A stretch of DNA of 21,460 nucleotides from JANMDU01 sp031388245 (GTDB lineage Bacteria; Pseudomonadota; Gammaproteobacteria; Burkholderiales; Burkholderiaceae_C), in contig JANNED010000185.1 of NCBI GenBank assembly GCA_031388245.1, positions 1 through 21,460 of the forward strand. Reading direction: 5' to 3'. Of the stretch, positions 1 to 6,551 are shown piece after piece; position 1 is the first letter of the stretch, and each line of letters opens with the position of its first letter. The translations under genes and the position numbers were made by a program. Below the pieces are notes generated by a model that saw only the letters and a list, made by a program, of their open reading frames with translations, made no database searches and was not told where the DNA came from.

Positions 1-1
1 G

Positions 2-1147
2 CATCGCGGTTTTTTCCGTAACACGCGCCCTGACGATCTGCTGGCCGCCGTGCTGCGCAACGCGATCTCGCAAGTGCCTAACCTCGACCCCGCTGCGATT
101 GAAGACATCGTCGCAGGCTGCGCCATTCCAGAAGGTCAGCAAGGCTTGAATGTGGCGCGCGTAGCCGCTGTGCTCGCGGGCTTGCCCAAGAGCGTGGGCG
201 GCATCACCGTGAACCGCTTTTGCGCCTCGGGCTTGTCAGCGATTGCCATGGCAGCCAACGCAATTCAAGTGGGTCAAGCTGATGTGATGATTGGCGCAGG
301 CGCTGAGAGCATGAGCATGGTGCCGATGAGCGGTAATGCGCCATCGCTCTCGCCTGCGATTTTTGCGGACACTGACAATGTGGAAAACTACGGGATCGCC
401 TATGGCATGGGCATGACGGCAGAGAAGGTCGCCACGCAGTGGAAAGTCTCGCGCGAAAGCCAAGATGAATTTGCCGTGAAGAGCCATGCCAAAGCCGTGG
501 CCGCAATGAAAGCCGGGCACTTTGCCGCCGAGATGGCGCCGATTGAAGTGATTGAGCGCAGCGTGAATTTGGAGAGCGGCGAAACCTCAAGCAGCGCGCG
601 CACCGTGAGCTTGGATGAAGGCGCTCGCCCCGATACATCGGTCGAAGGCCTCTCCAAGCTGCGCCCCGCATTCGCAGCGCGTGGCTCGGTGACAGCGGGC
701 AACAGCTCACAAACATCCGACGGCGCAGGCGCGTTGATCTTGGTGAGCGAAGCGGCTCTCAAGCGCTACAACTTGAAGCCCATCGCTAAATTCGTGAGCT
801 ATGCCAGCCGTGGCGTGCCACCGCACATCATGGGCATCGGCCCGATTGAGGCCATCCCAGCCGCGCTGAAATACGCGGGCTTGAAGCAAGACGATATTGA
901 TTGGTTTGAACTCAACGAAGCCTTTGCCGCGCAATCGCTCGCCGTCATCAACACGCTCGGCTTGGATGCCAGCAAAATCAATCCACTGGGCGGCGCGATT
1001 GCACTGGGCCATCCACTGGGCGCAACCGGTGCGATTCGTTCGGCCACTGCTGTGCATGGTTTGCAGCGTATCCAAGGCAAATACGCCATGGTCACGATGT
1101 GCGTGGGCATGGGGCAGGGCGCGGCGGGTATCTTCGAGCGCATGTAA
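2..1147 (+). CDS. Acetyl-CoA C-acyltransferase (thiolase), 5' end outside the window
   Basis: Thiolase of the FadA/AtoB type, which cleaves 3-ketoacyl-CoA with CoA (beta-oxidation) or runs the reverse condensation. The frame is open from base 2 and reads HRGFFRNTRPDDLLAAVLRN, typical thiolase N-terminal sequence, so the gene begins upstream of the window and the internal GTG at 50 is not the start. About 381 residues are visible; the family is about 390-400, so perhaps 10-20 are missing. All catalytic landmarks are present: the nucleophilic Cys in NRFCASGLSA (codon 221-223), the NEAFAAQ motif, the His in GGAIALGHPLG (codon 1010-1012) and the second Cys in MVTMCVGMGQG (codon 1100-1102). The enoyl-CoA isomerase-like gene downstream agrees with fatty-acid or acyl-CoA catabolism. 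Chain-length preference cannot be read from sequence. Confidence 0.95.
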   Translation, partial: HRGFFRNTRPDDLLAAVLRNAISQVPNLDPAAIEDIVAGCAIPEGQQGLNVARVAAVLAGLPKSVGGITVNRFCASGLSAIAMAANAIQVGQADVMIGAGAESMSMVPMSGNAPSLSPAIFADTDNVENYGIAYGMGMTAEKVATQWKVSRESQDEFAVKSHAKAVAAMKAGHFAAEMAPIEVIERSVNLESGETSSSARTVSLDEGARPDTSVEGLSKLRPAFAARGSVTAGNSSQTSDGAGALILVSEAALKRYNLKPIAKFVSYASRGVPPHIMGIGPIEAIPAALKYAGLKQDDIDWFELNEAFAAQSLAVINTLGLDASKINPLGGAIALGHPLGATGAIRSATAVHGLQRIQGKYAMVTMCVGMGQGAAGIFERM

Positions 1148-1149
1148 AT

Positions 1150-1209
1150 CCGTTCGCCCTGAGCTTGTCGAAGGGCTGGTAAGGGCTTCGACAAGCTCAG
1201 CCCGAACGG
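1150..1209. repeat. Long imperfect inverted repeat after the thiolase gene
   Basis: Left arm 1150-1177 and right arm 1182-1209 are inverted copies of each other with about four mismatches; the shared core is GAGCTTGTCGAAG against CTTCGACAAGCTC, around a four-base loop. It starts two bases after the thiolase stop. The same core is familiar as a dispersed palindrome in many proteobacterial genomes, especially Burkholderiales (recalled knowledge, not checked here). It has no T-tract, so it is better called a REP-like intergenic palindrome than a terminator, though the strong hairpin could protect the 3' end of the mRNA. Confidence 0.85.
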
Positions 1210-1236
1210 AACGGTTCAAAGTGAAGTGTTGATTTT

Positions 1237-1267
1237 GAGAGGGCAGCAATGCCCTTTCTGTGCTTTT
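1237..1267 (+). terminator. Intrinsic-terminator-like hairpin after the thiolase gene
   Basis: A nine-pair stem (1237-1245 with 1250-1258, one G-U pair) closes on a GCAA tetraloop, and TTTTT follows at 1264-1268 after a short non-T stretch. The T-run is displaced by about five bases, so strength is uncertain. It would separate the thiolase transcript from the crotonase gene. Confidence 0.5.
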
Positions 1268-1278
1268 TGAGACAGAAA

Positions 1279-1306
1279 TCGACACTTAGCCGGCATAAAA
1301 TATAGC
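1279..1306 (+). promoter_or_regulatory. Possible sigma-70 promoter for the crotonase gene
   Basis: TCGACA (1279-1284) and TATAGC (1301-1306) are spaced by 16 bases, with five of six and four of six consensus matches. The candidate lies after the terminator-like hairpin and upstream of the start at 1337. The -10 lies inside repeat copy A, so the element may have contributed it. The match is modest. Confidence 0.3.
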
Positions 1307-1329
1307 AAGTTAGCTATTAATTCAGGAGC
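1283..1329 (-). repeat. 47-bp palindrome-headed repeat, copy A
   Basis: On the minus strand this reads a 17-nt head GCTCCTGAATTAATAGC (1329-1313) followed by a 30-nt tail containing TAACTTGC and ATGCCGGC. It matches the head-plus-tail layout of copies B, C, E and F. On the plus strand the head supplies AGGAG (1324-1328), the Shine-Dalgarno of the crotonase gene. This is the most diverged of the five full copies. Confidence 0.6.
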
Positions 1330-1336
1330 AACACAC

Positions 1337-2107
1337 ATGTCTCAAGATATCCTCAGCCACAGCGAAGGCAGCATCCTCACGCTGACTTTCAACCGTTTTG
1401 AAAAGAAAAATTCCATTACGGCGGCGATGTATCAGCAGCTCGCTGATGCGCTCAACGCCGCCAAAGATGATGCCGCGATTCGCGTCGTCGTTTTCCAAGG
1501 CCACGAGGCGATCTTCTCGGCTGGTAATGATCTGGGCGAGTTCTTGAACAGCCCACCCGTGGCTGGCAACAGCCCTGTCTTTCAATTTCTTGCCGCCATC
1601 TCGCAGTTCCCCAAGCCCATCGTGGCCGCAGTGTGTGGCCCAGCGGTGGGCATCGGCACCACACTGCTCTTGCATTGCGATTTGGTGATTGCCGGCGACA
1701 ACGCAGCGTTTTCCATGCCCTTCGTCAACCTTGGCCTCTGCCCCGAAGCGGCCAGCAGCCTGCTCGTGCCGCAAATGATGGGCTACCACCGCGCGGCTGA
1801 AGCGCTGCTGCTGGGCGAGCCCTTCATGGCAGAGGCCGCGCTAGAAATCGGCTTGGTCAACCGCGTCGTCCCACCTTCAGAAGCCACCCGCGTGGCCATG
1901 CAGTGGGCGCAAAAGCTTAGCTCCAAACCCATCAGCAGCTTGATCGAAACCAAACGCCTGCTCAAAAAAACCAGCAGTGCAGCCATCACCGAGCGCATGC
2001 TTGAGGAAGGCAAAAGCTTTGGCCGCATGCTGCAAGAACCCGCTGCCAAAGAAGCGTTCACAGCTTTCATGGAGCGCAGGTTGCCAGATTTCTCAAGCAT
2101 TAGCTGA
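1337..2107 (+). CDS. Crotonase family, delta3,delta2-enoyl-CoA isomerase type
   Basis: A 256-residue crotonase-fold protein. The oxyanion-hole segments are FSAGNDL (residues 60-66) and GPAVGIGTTLLLHCDL (about 101-116). The two glutamates of classical enoyl-CoA hydratase are replaced: the residue in the position before LLLHCD is Thr, and the second lies at MPF instead of QPE. Instead Glu137 in LCPEAASS matches the catalytic Glu of the ECI2/Eci1 isomerase group, whose segment reads SPEGCSS. The likely reaction is therefore 3-enoyl-CoA to 2-trans-enoyl-CoA isomerisation, an auxiliary step for unsaturated fatty acids, rather than hydration. The start is supported by AGGAG eight bases upstream. 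It follows the thiolase gene but has its own possible promoter. Family assignment is firm; isomerase activity is inferred from residues. Confidence 0.9.
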   Translation: MSQDILSHSEGSILTLTFNRFEKKNSITAAMYQQLADALNAAKDDAAIRVVVFQGHEAIFSAGNDLGEFLNSPPVAGNSPVFQFLAAISQFPKPIVAAVCGPAVGIGTTLLLHCDLVIAGDNAAFSMPFVNLGLCPEAASSLLVPQMMGYHRAAEALLLGEPFMAEAALEIGLVNRVVPPSEATRVAMQWAQKLSSKPISSLIETKRLLKKTSSAAITERMLEEGKSFGRMLQEPAAKEAFTAFMERRLPDFSSIS

Positions 2108-2126
2108 GACGATAGAAGAAATGCAC

Positions 2127-2150
2127 TGGCATCGTGTGATACGGATGCCA
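2127..2150. other. Short hairpin after the crotonase gene
   Basis: TGGCATC (2127-2133) and GATGCCA (2144-2150) form a perfect seven-pair stem with a ten-base loop, 20 bases after the crotonase stop. No T-tract follows on either strand, so a termination role is only possible. The rest of the gap to 2274 shows nothing I can name. Confidence 0.4.
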
Positions 2151-2273
2151 TAGATGCGCCATCACGCCTTATTTCTGGATTTCGGCATGCTGCGCTAGAG
2201 AAAAAGTCCAGCTACCACTTGGCGACAAGCTTGTTCATAGCCCGTGTTTTCACAACAGCTATATTCAACGACT

Positions 2274-3095
2274 ATGACAAGTAGGCAAAGTTTCTTTATT
2301 GATGAGACTGGCGATACCACGCTCTTCGGACGCTATGGCAAAGTGCTAGTTGGAACGCCGCTAGTTTCGCGCTTTTTCATGGTAGGTAGGCTCGAGGTTA
2401 TAGATTTACCCGCATTGCAAGCCGATATGCAGTCGCTGCGAGTGCGCTTGCTTGCTGATCCTCTTCTTAAAACAGTGCCGTCGATGCAAACTGAAGCTGG
2501 CAAAACAGCTTTGTTCTTTCATGCCAAAGATGACCTACCAGAAGTTAGACATGCTGTGTTTTCGTTACTTTTGCGGCATGAGTTACGTTTTATGGCTGTT
2601 GTTAAAGATAAGCAAGTACTTTTGACGCAGGTACTTGATGCGATGGCAAAAAATACAGCCTCTCGGTATAAAGCGAACAACCATGAACTTTATGATGAGC
2701 TAATCGCGCATTTATTCAGGCAGTTTCATCCTATGGGTGGCGAAAAACACGTGACGTTTGCCGTGAGAGGCACCAAACCGCGTACATACGCCTTGCAAAA
2801 GGTATTGGATCAAGTCAATCGCGAGTTTGATCTAATTGCTGGCTTTGAGTTACCGCACAACATGACCGTGCACTGCACCTACCCAGTTCAAAACGAAGGC
2901 CTTCAAGCTTGTGATTATCTGCTTTGGGCCTTGCAGCGCTTTTATGAGCGCGGCGAGGAGCGCTATCTCAAGGCCATGTGGCCCAAGTTTGGCCAGGTAA
3001 TCGATCTTGAATCGGGCGAATTCCATGAAAAACACCCGCTGACTCTACTGAGCCGAGCGGGTGTTGGAATAAGAGTGCCGGACGATATAGGGTGA
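2274..3095 (+). CDS. DUF3800 domain protein
   Basis: A 273-residue protein recognised as DUF3800, a family of uncharacterised proteins with a predicted RNase H-like fold, often found on mobile or accessory DNA. Visible family marks are FFIDETGD at residues 7-14 (Asp10, Glu11), His83 and Asp86 in FFHAKDD, and LQACDYLLWA near the C-terminus with Asp214; these acidic residues are the presumed metal ligands. The ATG at 2274 places the FFIDE motif near the N-terminus as usual; a GTG at 2244 is an in-frame alternative, and neither has a clear Shine-Dalgarno. Codon use is clearly more AT-rich than in flanking genes, with many TTT, AAA and ATT codons, suggesting transfer. It stands alone, with no partner gene beside it. 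Function unknown. Confidence 0.85.
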   Translation: MTSRQSFFIDETGDTTLFGRYGKVLVGTPLVSRFFMVGRLEVIDLPALQADMQSLRVRLLADPLLKTVPSMQTEAGKTALFFHAKDDLPEVRHAVFSLLLRHELRFMAVVKDKQVLLTQVLDAMAKNTASRYKANNHELYDELIAHLFRQFHPMGGEKHVTFAVRGTKPRTYALQKVLDQVNREFDLIAGFELPHNMTVHCTYPVQNEGLQACDYLLWALQRFYERGEERYLKAMWPKFGQVIDLESGEFHEKHPLTLLSRAGVGIRVPDDIG

Positions 3096-3174
3096 ACCAA
3101 ATCACCACACCGCATGAAGCCGACCTTCGTCGCCCAGCATCTATATTTTAACCCTTTGCACAGAATCTTGTCTC

Positions 3175-3660
3175 ATGATCAAAAAACTCGATCTCTCCAC
3201 CATCACACTTGATGCTGCTTTTTGCGCGGGCACGCGCGAGATCTTTGAAGAAAAAATTGTTTTCAACCAAACGCTCGGTTTGAAGATCGATCATCTTGCA
3301 CCGCTGAGCTGCCGCGCTCATATTGCGATGAGGCCTGAGTTGGTGGGCCATTTCGCCTACAACCGCGTGCACGGCGGTGTGATCAGCGCTTGCTTGGATG
3401 CGATGGGCGGGCTGGCAGTGATGTGCGCCATGGGGGCGCAGCACCATGAAGAGCCTGCGCCTGATCGTCTCAAGCGCTTTGCCAAGCTGGGCACGATTGA
3501 TCTGCGGGTGGATTATTTGCGGCCAGCCATTGGCGAAAAATTCATTCTCACAGCCGAAGTGCTGCGGCTCGGTTCGCGTGTGGCGAATACACGCATGGCG
3601 TTTTGCAGCGAAGATGGCACACTGCTTTCCGCAGGCGCTGCGGCATACATTGTTTCTTGA
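3175..3660 (+). CDS. YigI-like hotdog-fold acyl-CoA thioesterase
   Basis: A 161-residue single hotdog-domain protein of the PaaI/YigI thioesterase group, expected to hydrolyse acyl-CoA to free acid and CoA in the cytoplasm. The helix motif VHGGVISACLDAMGG (residues 65-79) carries His66-Gly67-Gly68 and the acid Asp75. The later segment LGTIDLRVDYLRPAIGEKF is very close to what I recall of E. coli YigI (LGTIDLRVDYLRPGRGERF), and the total length is similar. No good Shine-Dalgarno precedes the ATG, but the frame has no better start. It sits alone between the DUF3800 gene and a convergent LysR gene, and repeat copy B lies directly after its stop. Substrate chain length is unknown. Confidence 0.88.
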   Translation: MIKKLDLSTITLDAAFCAGTREIFEEKIVFNQTLGLKIDHLAPLSCRAHIAMRPELVGHFAYNRVHGGVISACLDAMGGLAVMCAMGAQHHEEPAPDRLKRFAKLGTIDLRVDYLRPAIGEKFILTAEVLRLGSRVANTRMAFCSEDGTLLSAGAAAYIVS

Positions 3661-3672
3661 CCCATCTTAAGC

Positions 3673-3719
3673 GCTATACATTTAATAGCAAACTATGCCT
3701 AGACGATGCCGGCAAAATG
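3673..3719 (+). repeat. 47-bp palindrome-headed repeat, copy B
   Basis: The head is GCTATACATTTAATAGC (3673-3689), with pairing arms GCTAT/ATAGC. The tail, AAACTATGCCTAGACGATGC followed by CGGCAAAATG, ends at 3719. The tail aligns with copies C, E and F around ACTATGC and GCCGGCAAA. It lies between the convergent thioesterase and LysR genes. Confidence 0.8.
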
Positions 3720-3739
3720 CCAAAATCTCTTTAAAATTG

Positions 3740-3753
3740 CACATGAAGATGTG
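3740..3753 (-). terminator. Weak hairpin at the 3' end of the LysR gene
   Basis: CACAT and ATGTG form a five-pair stem around a four-base loop, two bases beyond the LysR stop. On the minus strand it is followed by CAATTTTAAAG, a short T-rich tail. The stem is short and AT-rich, so this is a tentative terminator. Confidence 0.35.
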
Positions 3754-3755
3754 GA

Positions 3756-4694
3756 TCAAGCTTGCAATGCAGGCATGCTTTTAAAGCGCTCCAGCAAAAA
3801 ATCTACCAATACGCGCACACGCGGCGCCAAGCCTGCACGATGTGGGTAAAACAGCGCCATGCTCGCCTCGTCGCTCACATGCAGCTTAGGCAAGACCTCG
3901 ACCAAATCACCACGCGCCAATGCGCCACGCGCATGATGGCGCCCAATTCGGGCAATACCGATGTGAAGCAGCGCCGCATCCAGCACCACCTCGGGGTCTG
4001 AGAGCAACAGCTGTGCGGGCGCATCCACCGCTGCAATGCTTTGCGAGTTGCTTGCACCCTGAACGCTGTTTTTAAAAGGCCAAGCAGGCATGCGGCCATT
4101 CAAGAATTTGACGCGAATGAGCTGGTGCTGCGCGAGATCGGCAGGCGTTTGCGGTGTGCCATGCGCTTTGAGATAGCGTGGCGTAGCGACCAAGAGCGAA
4201 GAAATCGCACAAATTTTTCGCGCCACCATGCCACCCGGCGGCTGGCTGCCGCCACGTATGCCCACATCAAAGCCGCTTTGCACCAGATCAATTTGGTTGT
4301 CGTTCAAATTCAGCTCCACGCGCACGTGTGGGTAGGCTTTGAAAAACTCAGGCAGCAGCGGCAGCACATAGCGCCGCCCAAAGCCCACGGCGCAATTGAC
4401 TCTGACCAAACCTTCGGGCTGCACGCCCTGCGCCGCCAGAGCATGGGCATCCTCCAGCGCCTGCACGCCGATGCGTGCCTGCGCCACAAAGGCGCGGCCC
4501 TCTTCGGTCAGGGCAAGCCGGCGCGTGGTGCGATTGAACAGCCGCACTTTGAGATGCGCCTCCAGCGCCGCCACATTCTTGCTCACTGCCGCTGGCGTGA
4601 GGTCAAGCACATGGGCGGCAGCGGAGAAGCTGCCACAGTCTGCCGATTGAATGGCGCTGATCAGGCCGGGCAACATCGCTTGCAATTGCTTCAT
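3756..4694 (-). CDS. LysR family transcriptional regulator
   Basis: A 312-residue LysR-type regulator. The N-terminal winged HTH covers about residues 5-65 and includes GSFSAAAHVLDLTPAAVSKN and LFNRTTRRLALTEEG; the rest is the periplasmic-binding-like effector domain, with the usual HPHVR-like strand (YPHVRVELNLNDN) after the linker. The ATG at 4694 is preferred; a TTG three codons upstream is also open. It is divergent from the NmrA-family gene at 4798, the normal arrangement for a LysR regulator and its target, and a 13-bp interrupted palindrome lies in the shared gap. The inducer is unknown. The closest general group is the CrgA/DhpR-like cluster of proteobacterial LysR proteins, an impression and not a search result. 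Confidence 0.93.
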   Translation of the reverse strand: MKQLQAMLPGLISAIQSADCGSFSAAAHVLDLTPAAVSKNVAALEAHLKVRLFNRTTRRLALTEEGRAFVAQARIGVQALEDAHALAAQGVQPEGLVRVNCAVGFGRRYVLPLLPEFFKAYPHVRVELNLNDNQIDLVQSGFDVGIRGGSQPPGGMVARKICAISSLLVATPRYLKAHGTPQTPADLAQHQLIRVKFLNGRMPAWPFKNSVQGASNSQSIAAVDAPAQLLLSDPEVVLDAALLHIGIARIGRHHARGALARGDLVEVLPKLHVSDEASMALFYPHRAGLAPRVRVLVDFLLERFKSMPALQA

Positions 4695-4700
4695 GATTTT

Positions 4701-4713
4701 CAACTTTAAGTTG
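4701..4713. promoter_or_regulatory. Candidate LysR operator (CAACTT-T-AAGTTG)
   Basis: A perfect interrupted palindrome with six-base arms around one base, lying seven bases upstream of the LysR start and 85 bases upstream of the NmrA-family start. LysR-type boxes are short dyads of T-N11-A form in divergent gaps, which fits. No binding evidence is available from sequence. Confidence 0.45.
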
Positions 4714-4797
4714 CGAATGATGTGAGTGATTATGGCTGTTTCTTAGCAGAGAAGAAGCCCACAATTCATGGCATCCACTCTTCAAAAGGACATCATC

Positions 4798-5652
4798 ATG
4801 AGCAACAATATTCTGATCACAGGTGCCACGGGAACGATTGGCAGCGAGCTGGTGAAAGCTCTGCAAGCCGCCAACACGCCTTTTCAAATCATGTCTTCTA
4901 AGCCAAGCACGGCGGCGTCTGTGCCAATGCGAACGGCAAGCTTTGAATCGGTGGAGCAGCTCACGCAGGCGTTTGCAGGCATCGACACTTTGTTTGTGTT
5001 GTTGCCACTCGTGCCGCACAAATTGCAATTGGCTCACAATGTGGCGCAAGCTGCTGTGGCGGCCGGTGTCAAGCACATTGTGCGCTCCAGCGGCGCAGGC
5101 GCAGATGCCCAAGCAGGCTTTAGTTTGCCTCGCTTGCAGGGCGAGATTGATGCGGTATTCACACAAAGTGGCATTCCCAGCACTTTCCTGCGCAATGCAG
5201 GATTCATGCAAAACTACATCACGTTTCAAGCGCAAATGGTCAAAGCGGGTGCTGTGTATGGCGCAACCAACGATGCAGCGCAAAGCTTGATTGATGTGCG
5301 CGATATTGCATCGGTTGCCGCGCATATTTTGAAAAATCCAGCGCCCCATGCGGGCCAAGCCTACACCTTGACTGGCAACGAATCGCTCACGGATACGCAG
5401 CGCATGGCACTGCTGTCAACAGCCCTTGGCCGCACTGTCAGCTACATGCCTATCACGGTGGAGCAAAGCTCCAGCGTGATGCGAGATGAATGGAAGATGC
5501 CCGCGCAGCTGGTCGATTGGATGGATTCACTCAACACCTTGGTGGGCCAAGGCTATGCATCGGGCATCAGCACCGATGTGCAAAGCTTGCTGGGCCGTGC
5601 GCCGATTCAGTTTGCGCAGTTTGCAAAAGACCATGCAAAGACTTGGATGTAA
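4798..5652 (+). CDS. NmrA-family NAD(P)-binding oxidoreductase
   Basis: A 284-residue atypical short-chain dehydrogenase of the NmrA / NAD(P)H:quinone oxidoreductase-2-like group. The Rossmann glycine motif TGATGTIG is at residues 8-15, followed by a conserved VRSSGAGADAQAG segment and by FLRNAGFMQNY, typical of this group. Some members reduce quinones; others are redox sensors with no catalytic role. The start at 4798 is preferred over an in-frame ATG at 4768 because AAAGGA lies at the right distance and the protein then begins just before the Rossmann strand. It is the probable target of the divergent LysR regulator. It is followed by repeat copy C and converges on the TetR gene. Substrate unknown. 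Confidence 0.88.
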   Translation: MSNNILITGATGTIGSELVKALQAANTPFQIMSSKPSTAASVPMRTASFESVEQLTQAFAGIDTLFVLLPLVPHKLQLAHNVAQAAVAAGVKHIVRSSGAGADAQAGFSLPRLQGEIDAVFTQSGIPSTFLRNAGFMQNYITFQAQMVKAGAVYGATNDAAQSLIDVRDIASVAAHILKNPAPHAGQAYTLTGNESLTDTQRMALLSTALGRTVSYMPITVEQSSSVMRDEWKMPAQLVDWMDSLNTLVGQGYASGISTDVQSLLGRAPIQFAQFAKDHAKTWM

Positions 5653-5660
5653 AAATACGC

Positions 5661-5707
5661 GCTATTATTTGTATAGCATACTATGCAGACGCTAAGCTGG
5701 CAAACAG
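5661..5707 (+). repeat. 47-bp palindrome-headed repeat, copy C
   Basis: The head is GCTATTATTTGTATAGC (5661-5677); the tail runs ATACTATGCAGACGCTAAGC then TGGCAAACAG. It aligns gaplessly with copy E over the head and the first 28 tail bases. It starts nine bases after the NmrA-family stop, in the gap between convergent genes, where the hairpin might also act in transcription termination. Confidence 0.82.
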
Positions 5708-5725
5708 GTGAAAATGCTTTAACTG

Positions 5726-6406
5726 CTAGCGCTCGACCAGCCCATCAAAGCAGCTCATCTCCACCATGCCCAGGATCTGAGCATCGGTGTAGAGCTCGGA
5801 GACCTTGAGGAATTCAAGCACTGGATCGCAGGCGCGGGCATAGAGCGTGTAGAGCACCGCAATCGCAGGCAGCTTGCTGCTGATTTGCCCGTCAGCTTGC
5901 GCAGCTTCGATCCATTGCCCAAGGGTGTCGGAGATGTTCATCAGCGCATCGATATAAGCTTTGTTGCCCACCAGAGTCGCGCGCAAGGATGAATTTTGAC
6001 TGGGTAAATTGGGCATGTCGCCAGCCAGCTTGAGCTGCATCATCCAGCGCGCCACAGCTTTGAGCTTGTCAATGGGCTTGGCTGCATCATCCAGGCTTGC
6101 AAGCTGCGCCACAGCGCGCTGCATCACGCGCACCATCGCTGCGGTGGCCAAATCCTCTTTGCTGGGGAAATGCTTGTAGAGCGATGCCTTGGCCACGCCC
6201 ACTTCAAAAGCCACTTCGTCCACCGTCATCGCATCAAAGCCTTTTTCGGCCAGCAAGCGGTTGACCACATCAATGATCGCCTCTTCGCGCGCGGCCAGCA
6301 TTTGCTGCTTGAAGCTGGGTTTTTTGGGCGCCCGTGCATCGCTGATTTTTGCCGCAGCTTGCGTGGGCGGTTGCTCGGCCGGTTTGGAGATGGCTTTGGA
6401 ATTCAT
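5726..6406 (-). CDS. TetR/AcrR family transcriptional regulator
   Basis: A 226-residue TetR-type repressor. A basic, proline- and alanine-rich N-terminal tail of about 30 residues precedes the HTH domain (about residues 38-85), with the hallmark segments LLAEKGFDAMTVDEVAFEVG and KASLYKHFPSKEDL. The C-terminal ligand domain is all-helical and not assignable to a ligand. The ATG at 6406 was chosen; the frame stays open further upstream but that part reads as non-homologous sequence. The gene is divergent from the CPA2 antiporter with 145 bases between starts, suggesting control of the antiporter and of itself. A dyad in the gap is a candidate operator. Confidence 0.92.
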   Translation of the reverse strand: MNSKAISKPAEQPPTQAAAKISDARAPKKPSFKQQMLAAREEAIIDVVNRLLAEKGFDAMTVDEVAFEVGVAKASLYKHFPSKEDLATAAMVRVMQRAVAQLASLDDAAKPIDKLKAVARWMMQLKLAGDMPNLPSQNSSLRATLVGNKAYIDALMNISDTLGQWIEAAQADGQISSKLPAIAVLYTLYARACDPVLEFLKVSELYTDAQILGMVEMSCFDGLVER

Positions 6407-6476
6407 GCGAAGGATTTTACTTCGATGCCTAAAAAAAAGGAGGCCAACCCAAAGTTCAGACAAGCGGTTGATAAAT

Positions 6477-6490
6477 TGACTCGCCAGTCA
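6477..6490. promoter_or_regulatory. Candidate TetR operator (TGACT-CGCC-AGTCA)
   Basis: Perfect five-base arms around four bases, in the gap between the TetR and antiporter genes, flanked by A/T-rich sequence that extends the symmetry approximately (AAATTGACT on one side, AGTCATTT on the other). Position and size suit a TetR-family operator. A TTGACT that could be a -35 element overlaps it on the plus strand. Confidence 0.4.
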
Positions 6491-6551
6491 TTTTTACACC
6501 TTGCCGCACACGCTGCCAAGGCGCGGCACATGGTTTGCTAGTATTGCAGGC

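Noticed and set aside
50..1147. GTG at 50 as the thiolase start
   Set aside because: Thiolase-like sequence continues in frame upstream to base 2, so the gene simply starts outside the window.
2274..3660. Mobile island around the DUF3800 gene
   Set aside because: No integrase, transposase, attachment repeat or second AT-rich gene was found; the next gene has ordinary composition.
4603..5358. 251-codon minus-strand frame across the LysR-NmrA gap
   Set aside because: It crosses the divergent promoter region and lies antisense to the NmrA-type gene, with no recognisable domain.
6501..6551. Upstream ATG for the antiporter
   Set aside because: It adds a non-hydrophobic leader with no homologous look; the ATG at 6552 opens directly into the first membrane helix.
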